From NCBI RefSeq assembly GCF_002291145.1, contig NZ_NTGE01000024.1, positions 32,844-96,843 on the forward strand: DNA of 64,000 nt. Direction: 5' to 3'. Below are positions 1 to 8,578 of the stretch, one piece after another. The number at the start of each line of letters is the position of its first letter. Position 1 is the first letter of the stretch. The notes beneath the pieces were generated by a model. The model was not told where the DNA came from. It saw only the letters and a program-made list of their open reading frames with translations, and searched no databases. A program made the translations under genes and the position numbers. The DNA is from Streptomyces sp. SA15. Its GTDB lineage: Bacteria > Actinomycetota > Actinomycetes > Streptomycetales > Streptomycetaceae.

Positions 1-130
1 TGTGCAGGAGCTTCACCGCGACCGGCCGGTGGAGGACCTGGTCGGTGGCGCGCCAGACCTCACCCATCGCGCCGCGCCCCAGCGGTTCGTCGAGCTGGTA
101 CCGATCCGCCACAAGCACGCGCACGCCCAT
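1..130 (-). CDS. Serine/threonine protein kinase, N-terminus (partial)
   Basis: The reverse strand from the ATG at 130 encodes the first 43 residues of a Hanks-type Ser/Thr kinase and runs off the left edge. The glycine-rich ATP loop is seen as GRGAMGEVW at residues 19-27, and the invariant lysine lies in the VAVKLL strand about 14 residues later. RYQLDEPLG before the loop is the usual actinobacterial opening. Only the N-lobe start is visible, so membrane anchoring, sensor domain and neighbours cannot be judged. It is separate from the degraded kinase on the other strand at about 0.4-0.7 kb. Confidence 0.85.
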   Translation of the reverse strand, partial: MGVRVLVADRYQLDEPLGRGAMGEVWRATDQVLHRPVAVKLLH

Positions 131-409
131 CCTTCCCCGAGGACACCGCATCATCCAACGCCGGAAATTGTGCGCTATGAACACAATTGAGCCGATGCGC
201 GCCCAGCGTACAGAAGCGCAGACATCCGGTCCCGGCCGCCCGGCGCCGGCTACAGGCGGGCCGGGGCCTCGGTCGCGCGGAATACGCGCGGGGCAGGCAG
301 ACGACGGGGGTGCGCCTGCCTGCCCCTGCACGAGTACCCGCTCACGGGGGGAAAGCGGGCCTCACGGGGGCCGCCCTCGCGGCCCACCTGCTACAGCGCC
401 CGGCGCGCT

Positions 410-709
410 GCAGATGTCACACCCGACTCTGGGGGAGAAGGTCGCGGACCCGGGCGCCCAGGCGGCCCGCGCGCTGGCCGCGCGCTGGCCGCGGCGCACG
501 CTGCGGGCATCGTCCATCGCGACGTCAAGCCTGCCAATCTGCTGGTCACCGATGACGGCACCCTGAAGATCGTGGACTTCGGCATCGCCCACTTCACCGA
601 CCACGCTTCCCGCCACGAGGCCGTGCCCGTGCTGGGCCCCGCCACCTACACCGCCCCCGACGTGGCTCTGCACCACCCGGCCGGGCCGGCCGCCGACCTG
701 TGTGGATAA
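410..709 (+). pseudogene. Ser/Thr protein kinase remnant
   Basis: The plus strand carries the middle of a Hanks-type kinase catalytic domain: [12 protein letters not shown] (catalytic loop), then [10 protein letters not shown] (DFG motif) and TYTAPDVAL (activation-segment end). It stops at TAA 707-709, just after AADL, where an intact kinase continues with a W-x-LG segment, so the C-lobe is lost. Upstream, GAQAARALA lies in a different frame; an exact 11-bp tandem duplication at 471-492 causes the shift, and removing one copy gives a continuous [11 protein letters not shown]. No N-lobe is recognisable. This is a dead fragment. Confidence 0.8.
471..492. repeat. 11-bp tandem duplication causing a kinase frameshift
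   Basis: The unit gcgctggccgc occurs twice head to tail (471-481 and 482-492). It breaks the reading frame of the surrounding kinase remnant; collapsing it restores a typical kinase helix sequence. Confidence 0.85.
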
Positions 710-1466
710 CCAGTGCGGCTGAGATCCTAGCTGCGGCAGCGGTCGCGAGAGCTCTGCGACGAAGGGTGTGGATACGGTCGAGGAGGTTCCGCAGCGGAGA
801 CCCGACGTTCCCGCAGGTAGATGTGTCAGCCGCGTTCAAGGGAGACGCGTGGCTGCGAGGGAGTCCCCCCGTCGACTTGGCTACCGGTCCGCCTCATGTC
901 GCTCCATCGGCAGAAGAGCCACCCGCCCGGGCCGGTGGAAGCAGTGCCCGATGACCTGCACCAGGGCCCCGAACTCGCGACCGTGCTCGGCTTGGTGTCG
1001 GAAGCGCGCCGCCGCCGAGCAGTAGGCGATCGCCGCAGCCGTCCACGAGCTCGTGGAAAGCCCCCGCCTGAACCAGGGCGACGCCGGCCAGCCTGCTCGG
1101 CATGTCCCCGAGCGAGGTTGCCCTGGGACGGCAGTAGCGTTCATGGCGGACTTGTGACGACGACAAGTACCCGCCTTCACAGGCGTGTTGATCTCGCAAC
1201 CATCAGTTGCTGCCCGTGACACTCCAGGGGCATGACGCGCTGGGGGGAGTGACCCGTTGGGAGGGTCACCTGGCCCGCCCTCTGGGGGGGAGGCACGCGG
1301 GCACCAGCGTGCAGGGACAGGCTCGTTTCGCCCGTGACGGGTCTGCCGTGCACGCGTGACCGGCAACAGGGCGGAATGAAAGGGGCACCATCCCACTCGC
1401 TCCCCCTGCGTCGGCGTCCGTAATCGGTGTCCGTTGGTTGTGTGGAGTTGCCACCGATTTCAGCGC
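710..1466. other. No clear gene; possible decayed minus-strand ORF at about 890-1140
   Basis: No recognisable intact gene. On the minus strand two frames look protein-like in succession: one with MPSRLAGVALVQAGAFHELV (about 1040-1100) and then one with EFGALVQVIGHCFHRPGRV that ends near 896. Joining them needs a frameshift. No family is recognised, and the reading is only a suggestion. Confidence 0.25.
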
Positions 1467-2051
1467 GTGTCGGCCGACGATCCTGCGCTGGGCACGGCGG
1501 TCGTTCGTGCCCAGGATGGCGATGAGGCCGCATTCAGCGCGCTGTACCGGCTGGTCCACCCGGGTCTGCTCGGCTACCTGCGCGGGATCGTGGGTGAGGG
1601 TGCCGAGGACATCGCCGCCGCTGCCTGGCGGGAGATCGCCCGTGAGCTGCCACGGTTTCGCGGCGACGGGCAGGGTTTCCGCGGCTGGACGGCGAGTATC
1701 GCCCGGCGCCACGCGCGCGGCGACCTCCGGCGCCGTGGGGCATCGCCCGGCTCGCTGGGAAGCTCCTGGACACCACCGGCCGAGGACCACACCGCCCACA
1801 GCCTGCCCGGAGCGACGCTGTCCGCCGAGACGGCCCAGGCCCTGGTCGCCCGGCTGCCCCGCGCCCAGGCCGAGGCACTCCTCCTCCGCCATGCTGTACG
1901 CCTGGACGAGCCCACGGCCGCCCGGGTGATGGGCAGGCCCCGCGCTGTCGTACGTATTCTGGCCCGCCGCGGTGCGAAGAGTCTGGCCCATCTGCTCGGC
2001 CCTGACGATGTGACACATGGTGTCGCGCGGACGCTGGGGGAACCGACATGA
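1467..2051 (+). CDS. ECF-type RNA polymerase sigma factor
   Basis: About 194 residues with the two-part layout of an extracytoplasmic-function sigma factor. Region 2 includes DEAAFSALYRLVHPGLLGYL and FRGWTASIARRHA. Region 4 includes LPRAQAEALLLRHAV followed by a helix-turn-helix (TAARVMGRPRAVVRILARRG). It would direct core polymerase to a small stress regulon. The GTG at 1467 (MSADDPALG) gives the usual ECF N-terminus; in-frame TTG/GTG codons just upstream are alternatives, and no strong ribosome site is seen. The stop overlaps the next start (ATGA), so translation is probably coupled to a membrane partner. Confidence 0.85.
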   Translation: MSADDPALGTAVVRAQDGDEAAFSALYRLVHPGLLGYLRGIVGEGAEDIAAAAWREIARELPRFRGDGQGFRGWTASIARRHARGDLRRRGASPGSLGSSWTPPAEDHTAHSLPGATLSAETAQALVARLPRAQAEALLLRHAVRLDEPTAARVMGRPRAVVRILARRGAKSLAHLLGPDDVTHGVARTLGEPT

Positions 2052-2836
2052 GCACGGATCGAAACGGGGATGACCGGTTGAGCGGCGAGGCCCGGCGACG
2101 CGAGGCCACCCCGCCTCTCGGAGCACCTTCGGGCCCGAGCCCCGCGACCGACTTTGACGACCCGTCTGCCCTCGACAGGACAGCTGAACGGATCGGTGCG
2201 GCCCTGCGACAACAGCGCGTGGACGACAGCGCGGAACAGGCCGCTGTAGCCGCGTTCCGAAGCGCACGTTCGGCGGGCGACAGTGCCCTGCGCACCCGGC
2301 GCCGCGACGACTGGTGCCCGCCAACGCGGAAGCAGCACTGGGCTCGCGGCGGAGCGATCGCCGTCGTGGCGAGCATGCTGCTGGGTGGCATCGCCTTCGC
2401 CTCCATCGGTGTGGTGGACACGCGGCGGCACGACACTCCTGATCCCGGCACCAGCCACAGCACTCCCCGGCCGCCGACATCGCCGGTACACACGCCCCGC
2501 GAACGGACCGCTCCTCCCGCCGAGCCCAGCACAGCACCCACCACACACTCCGCACCCGGGCACTCCGGCACGGCGAAGAACATCAAGGCGCACTGCCGCG
2601 CCTACGACAAGATCAAGAACCGTGGCCACGCCCTGGACGCCACGGCATGGCAGCGTCTCGTCGAGGCCGCAGGCGGCGAACAGCACGTGGCGGCCTACTG
2701 CGCCCAGCTCACGGACTCAGCACACTCGGCCGCCTCCTCGTCGCCGACGAAGGCGAACATGAGCGGAAAAGGCCACGGCAATCCAACCGCCAAAGCCAAG
2801 CCGTCGAAGACGAAGGGGCCCTCCGGTCAGCGTTAG
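2048..2836 (+). CDS. Single-pass membrane protein, putative anti-sigma partner
   Basis: A 262-residue protein starting in the ATGA overlap with the sigma gene. The N-terminal 100 residues are acidic/arginine-rich and would be cytoplasmic. A single hydrophobic segment follows (GGAIAVVASMLLGGIAFASI, about 102-121), then a Pro/Thr/Ser-rich outer stretch and a small C-terminal region with two cysteines (AHCRAYDKI and AAYCAQL). The position after an ECF gene and the one-TM topology are typical of anti-sigma or regulator proteins. No zinc-binding HxxxCxxC anti-sigma motif is visible, so the role is inferred from context. Confidence 0.7.
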   Translation: MSTDRNGDDRLSGEARRREATPPLGAPSGPSPATDFDDPSALDRTAERIGAALRQQRVDDSAEQAAVAAFRSARSAGDSALRTRRRDDWCPPTRKQHWARGGAIAVVASMLLGGIAFASIGVVDTRRHDTPDPGTSHSTPRPPTSPVHTPRERTAPPAEPSTAPTTHSAPGHSGTAKNIKAHCRAYDKIKNRGHALDATAWQRLVEAAGGEQHVAAYCAQLTDSAHSAASSSPTKANMSGKGHGNPTAKAKPSKTKGPSGQR

Positions 2837-2959
2837 GCAGTGCCCGATCCGACACCGGAAAAGATCACCGTTTCCCGCGGCCCGACGGCTCTCGCGGCGA
2901 GGGAGCGTGCCGACCTCCTGCCGGCATCCGCTGCCGGGCGGGGCAGTCGGCAACCACCG

Positions 2960-2992
2960 CCGCCGCAGTGCATTCGGCATGCACTGCGGCGG
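2960..2992. terminator. Bidirectional hairpin terminator
   Basis: A perfect 14-bp stem (CCGCCGCAGTGCAT at 2960-2973 with its complement at 2979-2992) and a 5-nt loop TCGGC. It lies between the 3' end of the sigma/membrane-protein operon and the 3' end of the convergent NmrA-like remnant. There is no U-run, as is common in Streptomyces. Confidence 0.7.
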
Positions 2993-3006
2993 GCTCTATC
3001 GGCCGG

Positions 3007-3345
3007 TCACAGGCCAATGTCGGCCAGGCCCTGGCTCGTGGTCCGCGGGGTGATGGCCAGCAGCTTCTGGGCGGAGCGTTCGAGCGGCCCGGGAGCATGC
3101 CCACGGCCTCGTAGGCTTCCGCGACGTCGGCGGCGGGGCCCTCCCCGAGCAGGGGCACGACGGAGGTGCGGAAGTCCTCGGGCCTGACCGGCTCGAAGAC
3201 CACCCTTCGGCCGAGCCGGACGCCGAAGTCACGGTCAGGTCCGGCTCCCTGATCGCCGGGTGCTGCCCGACGGAGACCACTCCGGTGACGTCCGGGCGCT
3301 CGACAGAGCGACCTCGACGTAGGCACTGTCGAGATGCACGACGCG
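3007..3345 (-). pseudogene. NmrA-like NAD(P)-binding protein, C-terminal remnant
   Basis: Three minus-strand frames read in succession give a recognisable NmrA/SDR-type C-terminus. The first piece includes LDSAYVEVAL, the second VVFEPVRPEDFRTSVVPLL and ADVAEAYEAVGMLPGRS, and the third RSAQKLLAITPRTTSQGLAD with a stop at 3007. The last phrase matches the usual ending of these oxidoreductase-like proteins. At least two frameshifts separate the pieces and the Rossmann N-terminus is missing. Confidence 0.7.
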
Positions 3346-3540
3346 GCGGTACCACCTGGTCACTGTCAGGCGCTGTCAGCACTCGGCGGCAGAACCAGCT
3401 GGCTTCGTTCGTTTGTTGCGCAGCGACGCGATCCCGCAGTGAGCTCCTCGCCCTGACCGTCCTGTCTCATTGACCGTCACAGCCAAGAAGAGTGGAAGCC
3501 CGGCGGTGCCGTCGGGGCCGGGAGCTGCTGCACTCGATGT

Positions 3541-4125
3541 ATGGACCTCGACCAGAGCGACCCTCCCGACGGGATCCGAGCGCCTCGTCTTGAGCTGGTC
3601 ACGTTCGGCCACAGCACCGCGGAGCGGGGCATGCTGGCAGGGCTCCTCCGGGAAGCCGGCATTGCCGCCGTCGTAGACGTCAGGACCGCTCCCGGCAGCC
3701 GCCGTGACCCGGATCTTTCACGGCAGCGTTTGGCCCAGTGGTTGCCCGAAGAGGGCATCGCATACCGGTGGGAGCAGCGCCTCGGCGGCTTCAGGAAAGC
3801 GCCGCCGGACTCACCCGACACGGTATGGCGCAACGTGTCGTTTCGCGGCTACGCCGCTCATACCCGCAGTCCGGATTTCGTCACCGCGATGGACGGGGTC
3901 ATGCGTCAAGCGGTTGACCAGCGCACCGCGGTGATGTGCAGCGAGGCGGTGTGGTGGCGATGCCACCGGCGCCTCATCGCTGACTTCGCCGTCCTGGCCC
4001 GCGGCATGCTCGTGCACCACCTGATGCACGACGGGCGCCTCACGCCTCACACTCCGACACCAGGCGTGCGCCTTCGTGGCGACGGCCTTCTTGTGTACGA
4101 CGACGCCGGTGCCGTACCACCGTGA
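3541..4125 (+). CDS. DUF488 family protein
   Basis: A 194-residue protein with DUF488 hallmarks: TFGHST near residue 22, VVDVRTAPGSRRDPDLS (residues 43-59), and the cysteine-containing signature MCSEAVWWRCHRRLIAD (about 132-148). The family is of unknown biochemical function, with a conserved CxE..CHR motif suggesting metal or nucleic-acid chemistry. The gene stands alone, convergent with no obvious operon partner. The ATG at 3541 gives a normal length. Confidence 0.85.
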   Translation: MDLDQSDPPDGIRAPRLELVTFGHSTAERGMLAGLLREAGIAAVVDVRTAPGSRRDPDLSRQRLAQWLPEEGIAYRWEQRLGGFRKAPPDSPDTVWRNVSFRGYAAHTRSPDFVTAMDGVMRQAVDQRTAVMCSEAVWWRCHRRLIADFAVLARGMLVHHLMHDGRLTPHTPTPGVRLRGDGLLVYDDAGAVPP

Positions 4126-4260
4126 TGGCGGTTCAGGGCTGCGGTCAGCCGGAGGACCCCCGATCCCGGCCGCGTCCGGCGGACTGGACGCGCATGCCGG
4201 GCCGACGCCGGTCAGGTACGACATGCCCCGCCTGCCCGCGACCAGGCCGCGTGTGGAGCC

Positions 4261-5001
4261 GTGGGGCACCCAGGCGAGGCTCCCTTCGCTCAGGGATCAC
4301 GGCCCGTCGGAAGTGACCAATGTGCCGTCCCCTGCCACGACCAGCAGGGAGAACATCCGTCCCCGACGGACGCCGCCCTTGCCGCCGATCTCGCCCTGCC
4401 GATCGAGGAGCTTGAGCTCACCGTCCGCTCGTACAACTGCCTCAAGCGTGAGGGCGTCCACTCCATGGGTGAGCTCCTGGCTCGTTCCGAGGCCGACCTT
4501 ATGGACATCCGTAGCTTCGGTGCGAAGTCCATCGACGAGGTCAACACGAAGTTGGCCGCTCTGGGTCTGGGCCTGGGCCTCAAGGACAGCCCGCCCGGAT
4601 TCGACCCCACCGCCGCTGCCGACGCGCGCAGCTGGCTCGGGCGGAGGAGTACGCTGCCGCGCTGGCCGAACTCCTCCCCCGGAACTCCCGCACGCTCACT
4701 ACTCGGTCCGCCTCTGTGCGCCTGTGGCAGGCACCGTTCTCCCACCCTGTCCCCATCCCAGCGCACCCGTACCGCGCTGCTGCCGTCGATGGCTCATCGG
4801 GACACCTCGCATATGTCAGGACGCCGGTCGGATTGCCGCCATAGTGGCCCGTCCGCAAGGAAAAGGCCCGGCCCCCGAAAGGGAAGCCGGACCTTACCGA
4901 GGCTGCGGGATCAGGCGGGGCGGATGTTCTCCGCCTGCGGGCCCTTCTGGCCCTGGGTGACGTCGAACTCCACCTTCTGGCCTTCCTGCAGCTCGCGGTA
5001 G
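4261..5001 (+). CDS. RNA polymerase alpha C-terminal-domain-like protein (rpoA 3' copy)
   Basis: Residues about 35-115 match the end of actinobacterial RNA polymerase alpha: linker [20 protein letters not shown], then the helix-hairpin-helix alpha-CTD ([40 protein letters not shown]) and the tail [16 protein letters not shown]. The assembly N-terminal domain is absent. Known alpha-CTDs bind UP-element DNA and activators. After position 4620 this frame loses sense and overlaps cspA antisense, while another frame (4623-4844, with [19 protein letters not shown]) has strong codon bias, so a frameshift is likely and the true end is uncertain. The start is also uncertain (GTG 4261 is the best in-frame choice). 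It could be a truncated rpoA duplicate or a small alpha-CTD regulator. Confidence 0.5.
   Translation: MGHPGEAPFAQGSRPVGSDQCAVPCHDQQGEHPSPTDAALAADLALPIEELELTVRSYNCLKREGVHSMGELLARSEADLMDIRSFGAKSIDEVNTKLAALGLGLGLKDSPPGFDPTAAADARSWLGRRSTLPRWPNSSPGTPARSLLGPPLCACGRHRSPTLSPSQRTRTALLPSMAHRDTSHMSGRRSDCRHSGPSARKRPGPRKGSRTLPRLRDQAGRMFSACGPFWPWVTSNSTFWPSCSSR
4863..4895 (-). terminator. Intrinsic terminator of the cold-shock gene
   Basis: On the minus strand AAGGTCCGGC (4895-4886) pairs with GCCGGGCCTT (4872-4863), one mismatch, followed by TTCC-rich sequence, 16 nt after the cold-shock stop codon. Confidence 0.7.
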
Positions 5002-5114
5002 CCCTGGCTGGCGATGTTGGAGTAGTGGGCGAAGACGTCGGGGCCGCCGCCCTCCTGCTCGATGAAGCCGAAGCCCTTCTCGCTGTTGAACCACTTGACT
5101 GTGCCCTTGGCCAT
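4911..5114 (-). CDS. Cold-shock protein, CspA family
   Basis: A 67-residue single cold-shock domain. The RNA-binding motifs are KGFGFI (RNP1, residues 14-19) and VFAHYS (RNP2, 27-32). Such proteins bind single-stranded nucleic acid and act as RNA chaperones. The ATG at 5114 follows GGAG at a good distance and the length is standard for the family. A hairpin terminator follows, and a strong palindrome lies about 90 bp upstream at 5205-5228. Confidence 0.95.
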   Translation of the reverse strand: MAKGTVKWFNSEKGFGFIEQEGGGPDVFAHYSNIASQGYRELQEGQKVEFDVTQGQKGPQAENIRPA

Positions 5115-5204
5115 GACTGTCTCCTTCGAGGGGAAAACCGGGCTCGCACCCTGCGTGCCCGGGAGGTGATCGCCCTGGTCCGGAGAGGCGCTGAACAGCA
5201 AGAA

Positions 5205-5228
5205 CGCCCGTGATTGCGATCACGGGCG
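5205..5228. promoter_or_regulatory. 24-bp palindrome upstream of the cold-shock gene
   Basis: Perfect 10-bp arms (CGCCCGTGAT and ATCACGGGCG) around TGCG. It lies 91-114 bp before the cspA start and so could be an operator or a 5'-leader hairpin affecting cold induction. Confidence 0.55.
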
Positions 5229-5395
5229 AACGGGACTTCGGAACCACGACTGCTGAATCACAACGCTATACCGGCGTAGCGGCAGCCGCTAGCGTGGAGG
5301 TGCTGCCATCGGGGTGCTCACCGCAGAGCGGTATCCGGGCGCCCATGAAACGGATCGCTTCCCACCTGCCGACTGCGCCGCTGGAAAGATTCCTA

Positions 5396-5666
5396 CTACC
5401 CAGCAACCTGAAGATCACACGGGCTCCCCGCGTGGGCGAGGCCGATCGCCTCGGGGATGTTGGCCAGGTAGTTCGGGGACACGCCGAGAGCGTGGGGGCG
5501 GAACGAGCAGAACTCACGAACCAATTCCTTTCTACCGGTCACCTGCAGGTCCACGATCCTCACCTCGCGAGCCGCACCGGCCACCCTCTCCAGGCCCATC
5601 GGCTCCAGACGCAGGGAGGTTTCCGAGTACATGCAGGGCGCTGGGATGGACGAGAAGCAGGCGCAT
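5396..5666 (-). pseudogene. Cobalamin-binding radical-SAM protein, N-terminal remnant
   Basis: The minus strand begins with ATG at 5666 after a GAGGTGACC ribosome site and reads MRLLLVHPSAL. One extra C then shifts the frame, after which it continues MYSETSLRLEPMGLERVAG, VRIVDLQVTG, FRPHALGVSPNYLANIPEAI and stops at 5396. This is the N-terminal cobalamin-binding part of B12-dependent radical-SAM enzymes such as the hopanoid methylase group (HpnR/HpnJ-like). The DxHxxG core is degraded and the whole radical-SAM barrel is missing. Confidence 0.7.
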
Positions 5667-5879
5667 GGTCACCTCGGCGGGCGGGGACGGCGGCGGGGCC
5701 AACGGCCGCCGGGGGAGTCCCGCGGAAGGTGATCAAAACCACACGTCCGCCGAAGGGCCCAAGGCCAGCGGTTCGGCGCCGATCGGCGTTCACCGTATTC
5801 ACCTGCCCGGCAGCTCAGTTGAGGACTTCGGTCCTTCGGGGCCGACCGATCCTATGGGGTGGTGGTCGGGCGCCAGGCC

Positions 5880-6330
5880 GTCGGACGACGGGTCGGCGCC
5901 GCACGCGGCAGCCTGGGGACGGAGCGGGACGCCGTTGGAGCGCAGCACCTCGCGGACGTCCAGGATCAGGGGGAAGATCTCGTGATTGCGGTCCTCGACC
6001 CTGTTCTTCCCAGGCCCGCTGTTCGGCTTCGACGGCCATGCGGTCCTCGGCGAAGACACGCTCGGTGAAGCGCCTGATGAGCGGCCAGGCCAGATGGAGG
6101 GCGCCGGGAATCCCGGGCTTCTCGATCATAAGCAGGCCGTAGGCGTGACAGGTACGCTGCTCGGCGTCCTCGGGCACGTACGCGGCCCACAGACAATAGG
6201 CCGGCCGTTCGGCGCCCTCCGGGACCAGGTCGAGTGTCTGGTACGGGTATTCGGTGCGGATGGTCATCACGTCGGCGGAGTCGCTGCCGCCGATGCCCTC
6301 GGCGGCCAGCAGGCCCGCGGCGCGGTTCCG
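5880..6330 (-). pseudogene. Ring-hydroxylating (Rieske) oxygenase, C-terminal remnant
   Basis: The minus strand reads EYPYQTLDLVPEGAERP, PGIPGALHLAWPLIRRFTE and RVFAEDRMAVEAEQRAWEEQ. After a one-base insertion at about 5997-6002 it continues in another frame as EDRNHEIFPLILDVREVLRS and NGVPL. This resembles the C-terminal catalytic-domain end of aromatic-ring-hydroxylating oxygenase alpha subunits. The Rieske 2Fe-2S domain and the non-haem iron site are absent, so the fragment is inactive. Assignment rests on the family look of this segment and needs a profile search. Confidence 0.6.
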
Positions 6331-6916
6331 CTTCCCCCCGGCGATGCCGGGATGCGGAGAGATCGGCGCCGTCGTAGCCTGACGTGAGCCGCCGAAAGCC
6401 GCGGCTGCCCCAGCGCATGGCCGGAGCGGGCAACAGGTTCCGCATCCTTGGCACCTCTGGTCAGCGCCGGGCGTTTCGTGTCTCCCACATGAGCGCTGGC
6501 GTCTGCGCCAGGGCAGCCGCACACCGTCTGGTAGTGGAGTTGTTCCGCTCACGGGCGTCTACCACGGCGGCGAGGACCCTGCCGTCAGGTGGATCGGTTT
6601 TTGCGACGAGGTGCTGGTCTACCCACGTAGTGCCGACCGCCCGCGATCGGTGGTTCTGCCCGTTTCCCGGTCCACCGCCACCTCGAATCTCAAGATCACC
6701 ATTCTGGAATCTCAAGGTCACCATTCTGCAGGAGAGACCACAGTATCGATACCAAGCGTGCCGGACGGCAGACGAAAAGGAACACTCAGAGATCGCCTGC
6801 CTACGATCACAGTCATTTTCGCCGCCTTATGGCCTTCGTGAGCGAGCATGGCAGGTTTCCCAATCGGCTGTTGAGAAACCCCGTCATCGATGGCGTAGGG
6901 CTGTCCAGGAGTGGTC
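6331..6916. other. No confirmed gene; contains a 22-bp tandem repeat
   Basis: No recognisable intact gene in this stretch. A minus-strand reading at 6461-6724 is open, but no family is recognised and its start runs through the tandem repeat at 6685-6728. The last part contains the ribosome site for the DUF2180 gene. Confidence 0.35.
6685..6728. repeat. Two tandem 22-bp repeats
   Basis: A 22-bp unit beginning GAATCTCAAG and ending CACCATTCTG is present at 6685-6706 and 6707-6728 with a single A/G difference. It is more AT-rich than its surroundings. Possible roles are a protein-binding array or the end of an insertion sequence with iterated terminal repeats. Confidence 0.8.
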
Positions 6917-7141
6917 ATGCAGTGCTATGAATGCCTCGCCCTGGACCGTACGACACCGGCTTCGGCGGTGTGTGCCTCTTGCGGTGCCGCACTGTGCTCG
7001 GAGCATGTGAGTGAGCAGGGCAAGGAGATCCGGCATCTGACCGGCATGGGCAAGGCGACTCACGAGCGCCGGGCCCGCAAATTTCTGTGCCCGGTGTGCT
7101 CCGCTGCAGAACAGGATTCTGCCTCGCAACAGGGTGCCTGA
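6917..7141 (+). CDS. DUF2180 family zinc-ribbon-like protein
   Basis: A 74-residue protein with paired cysteine motifs: MQCYECLALD at the start, CASCGAALCSEH in the middle (residues about 20-31) and CPVCSAAE near the end, so it probably binds zinc. This is the DUF2180 pattern. The ATG at 6917 is favoured over the GTG six bases earlier because AGGAG lies 5 bases upstream. The family is common in actinobacteria but has no defined function. Confidence 0.85.
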   Translation: MQCYECLALDRTTPASAVCASCGAALCSEHVSEQGKEIRHLTGMGKATHERRARKFLCPVCSAAEQDSASQQGA

Positions 7142-7186
7142 CCCCACCGGTAACGCACCGGTGCTGCACCGGGGGACGCAGGCAGG

Positions 7187-8242
7187 TCATCTGTCTTGCG
7201 GTGGGTCGCGTGTGTCCTGTGTTCCCTGTGCCGGGGGGTGATCACCAGGCGAGGCGGAGGCAACGCCGTTCTCGTCCCGGCGGGCCAAGGAAGCCTTGTC
7301 CTGGGCGATGGGGCGGGGATACCGAATGCTCAGCGCTACGGACCCGGCCAGAACCGCGACGATAACCGCCAAGCTGACCGGTGACGGGATCTCCGGGATG
7401 CTGCTGCTGAACAGTTTGTGGGATGCCTGGAGGATCAGCTTCACGCCGATGAAGGAGAGGATCAGCGCAAGGCCCGTGCTGAGATAGTGGAATCGGTCGA
7501 GCAGACCGGCGAGTAGGAAGTACAGGGCGCGCAGGCCGAGGATGGCGAACGCGTTGCTGGTGTAGACGATGAAGGGGTCGTCGCTGATCGCCAGGACGGC
7601 GGGCACGCTGTCCACGGCGAAGATCAGGTCGGCTGCCTCAACCGCGGCGACGACCGCGAGCAGCGGGGTGGCGACCCGTTTGCCGGTTTCTCTGACGAAG
7701 AACTTCATCCCTGCGTACTCGTCCCGAACAGGCATGACCTTGCGCAGCAGCCGCACGGCAATGCTCTTACCCGGGTCGAAACTGTCCTCTTCCTCCTTGA
7801 GGATCTTGTAGGTGCTGTAGAAGAGGACAACGGCGAAGGCGAACAGCACTGCGGTGAACCGGCTGACCACGGCCAGTCCGGCGGCCAGGAAGATGCCTCG
7901 GAACACCAGCGCGCCCATGACGCCGTAGAACAGCACCCGGTGCTGGTAGGCGCGCGGCACCTTGAAGTAGGCGAAGATCAGCGCGAAGACGAACAGGTTG
8001 TCGACCGACAGGCTCTTCTCCAGCAGCCACGCGGTGGTGTACTCGACCCCTGGTGTTCCGCCCAGAACCAGGAAGACGACCCCGCCGAAGACAACGGCAA
8101 GCCCGACCCACACCCCGCTCCAGGCGGCGGCTTCCTTGAACCCGATAACATGCGCCTCTCGGTGCGACAGCAGGTCCACGGCCAGCGACACAACCACGGT
8201 GACGGCGAACGCCGCCCATAGCCAGAACGGCACATCGAGCAC
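7187..8242 (-). CDS. TerC family integral membrane protein
   Basis: About 351 residues with nine or so hydrophobic segments. Family signatures are LEKSLSVDNLFVFALIF (after about 70 residues) and AADLIFAVDSVPAVLAIS (after about 190), whose acidic residues sit inside the membrane and are thought to bind metal. TerC-type proteins are linked to tellurite resistance and, in characterised relatives, to manganese export. The GTG at 8242 is preceded by AGGGG and gives the usual LDVPFWLWAAF start. The C-terminal 40 residues are charged and probably cytoplasmic. It is the last gene of a minus-strand stress run. Confidence 0.9.
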   Translation of the reverse strand: MLDVPFWLWAAFAVTVVVSLAVDLLSHREAHVIGFKEAAAWSGVWVGLAVVFGGVVFLVLGGTPGVEYTTAWLLEKSLSVDNLFVFALIFAYFKVPRAYQHRVLFYGVMGALVFRGIFLAAGLAVVSRFTAVLFAFAVVLFYSTYKILKEEEDSFDPGKSIAVRLLRKVMPVRDEYAGMKFFVRETGKRVATPLLAVVAAVEAADLIFAVDSVPAVLAISDDPFIVYTSNAFAILGLRALYFLLAGLLDRFHYLSTGLALILSFIGVKLILQASHKLFSSSIPEIPSPVSLAVIVAVLAGSVALSIRYPRPIAQDKASLARRDENGVASASPGDHPPAQGTQDTRDPPQDR

Positions 8243-8578
8243 TGAAGGCCCCTTACACGCGGGGGTTGGAAGCCTGCCTTCGTGAAAATTCTGACGCACC
8301 GGTTCCAGCTTGTCGCACGCGCCCGCGCGCGGGCCCGCCGGCCTGGGCGTCGTTCAGAGGTGTTGCTGGAAGAGCGCCTGGGCCGATGGTGGCGCTGCCT
8401 GGTCGCCGGTGACGGCAGCCGTGGCGGCAGTGCGACCTGCCGCCCTCCGTCGGCTGGTCACAGCAGTCGCGACTTGCCTTCGACTCCGTCGAGGAGCAGG
8501 TGGCATAACCAGGGACTGGTGTTGCCGCTTGCCCACCGCACACGGCAGAGGGCGGTCCAGTCGCGCGGCTCGCGCTGG
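8243..8578. other. Intergenic region without recognised gene
   Basis: Lies between the STAS protein and TerC, both minus strand. It should hold the terC leader. No convincing ORF, hairpin or promoter was identified. Confidence 0.4.

Noticed and set aside
1266..2686. Long minus-strand frames opposite the sigma factor operon
   Set aside because: No domain, Arg/Ala/Pro-rich, while the plus strand has a coupled sigma-factor/membrane-protein pair.
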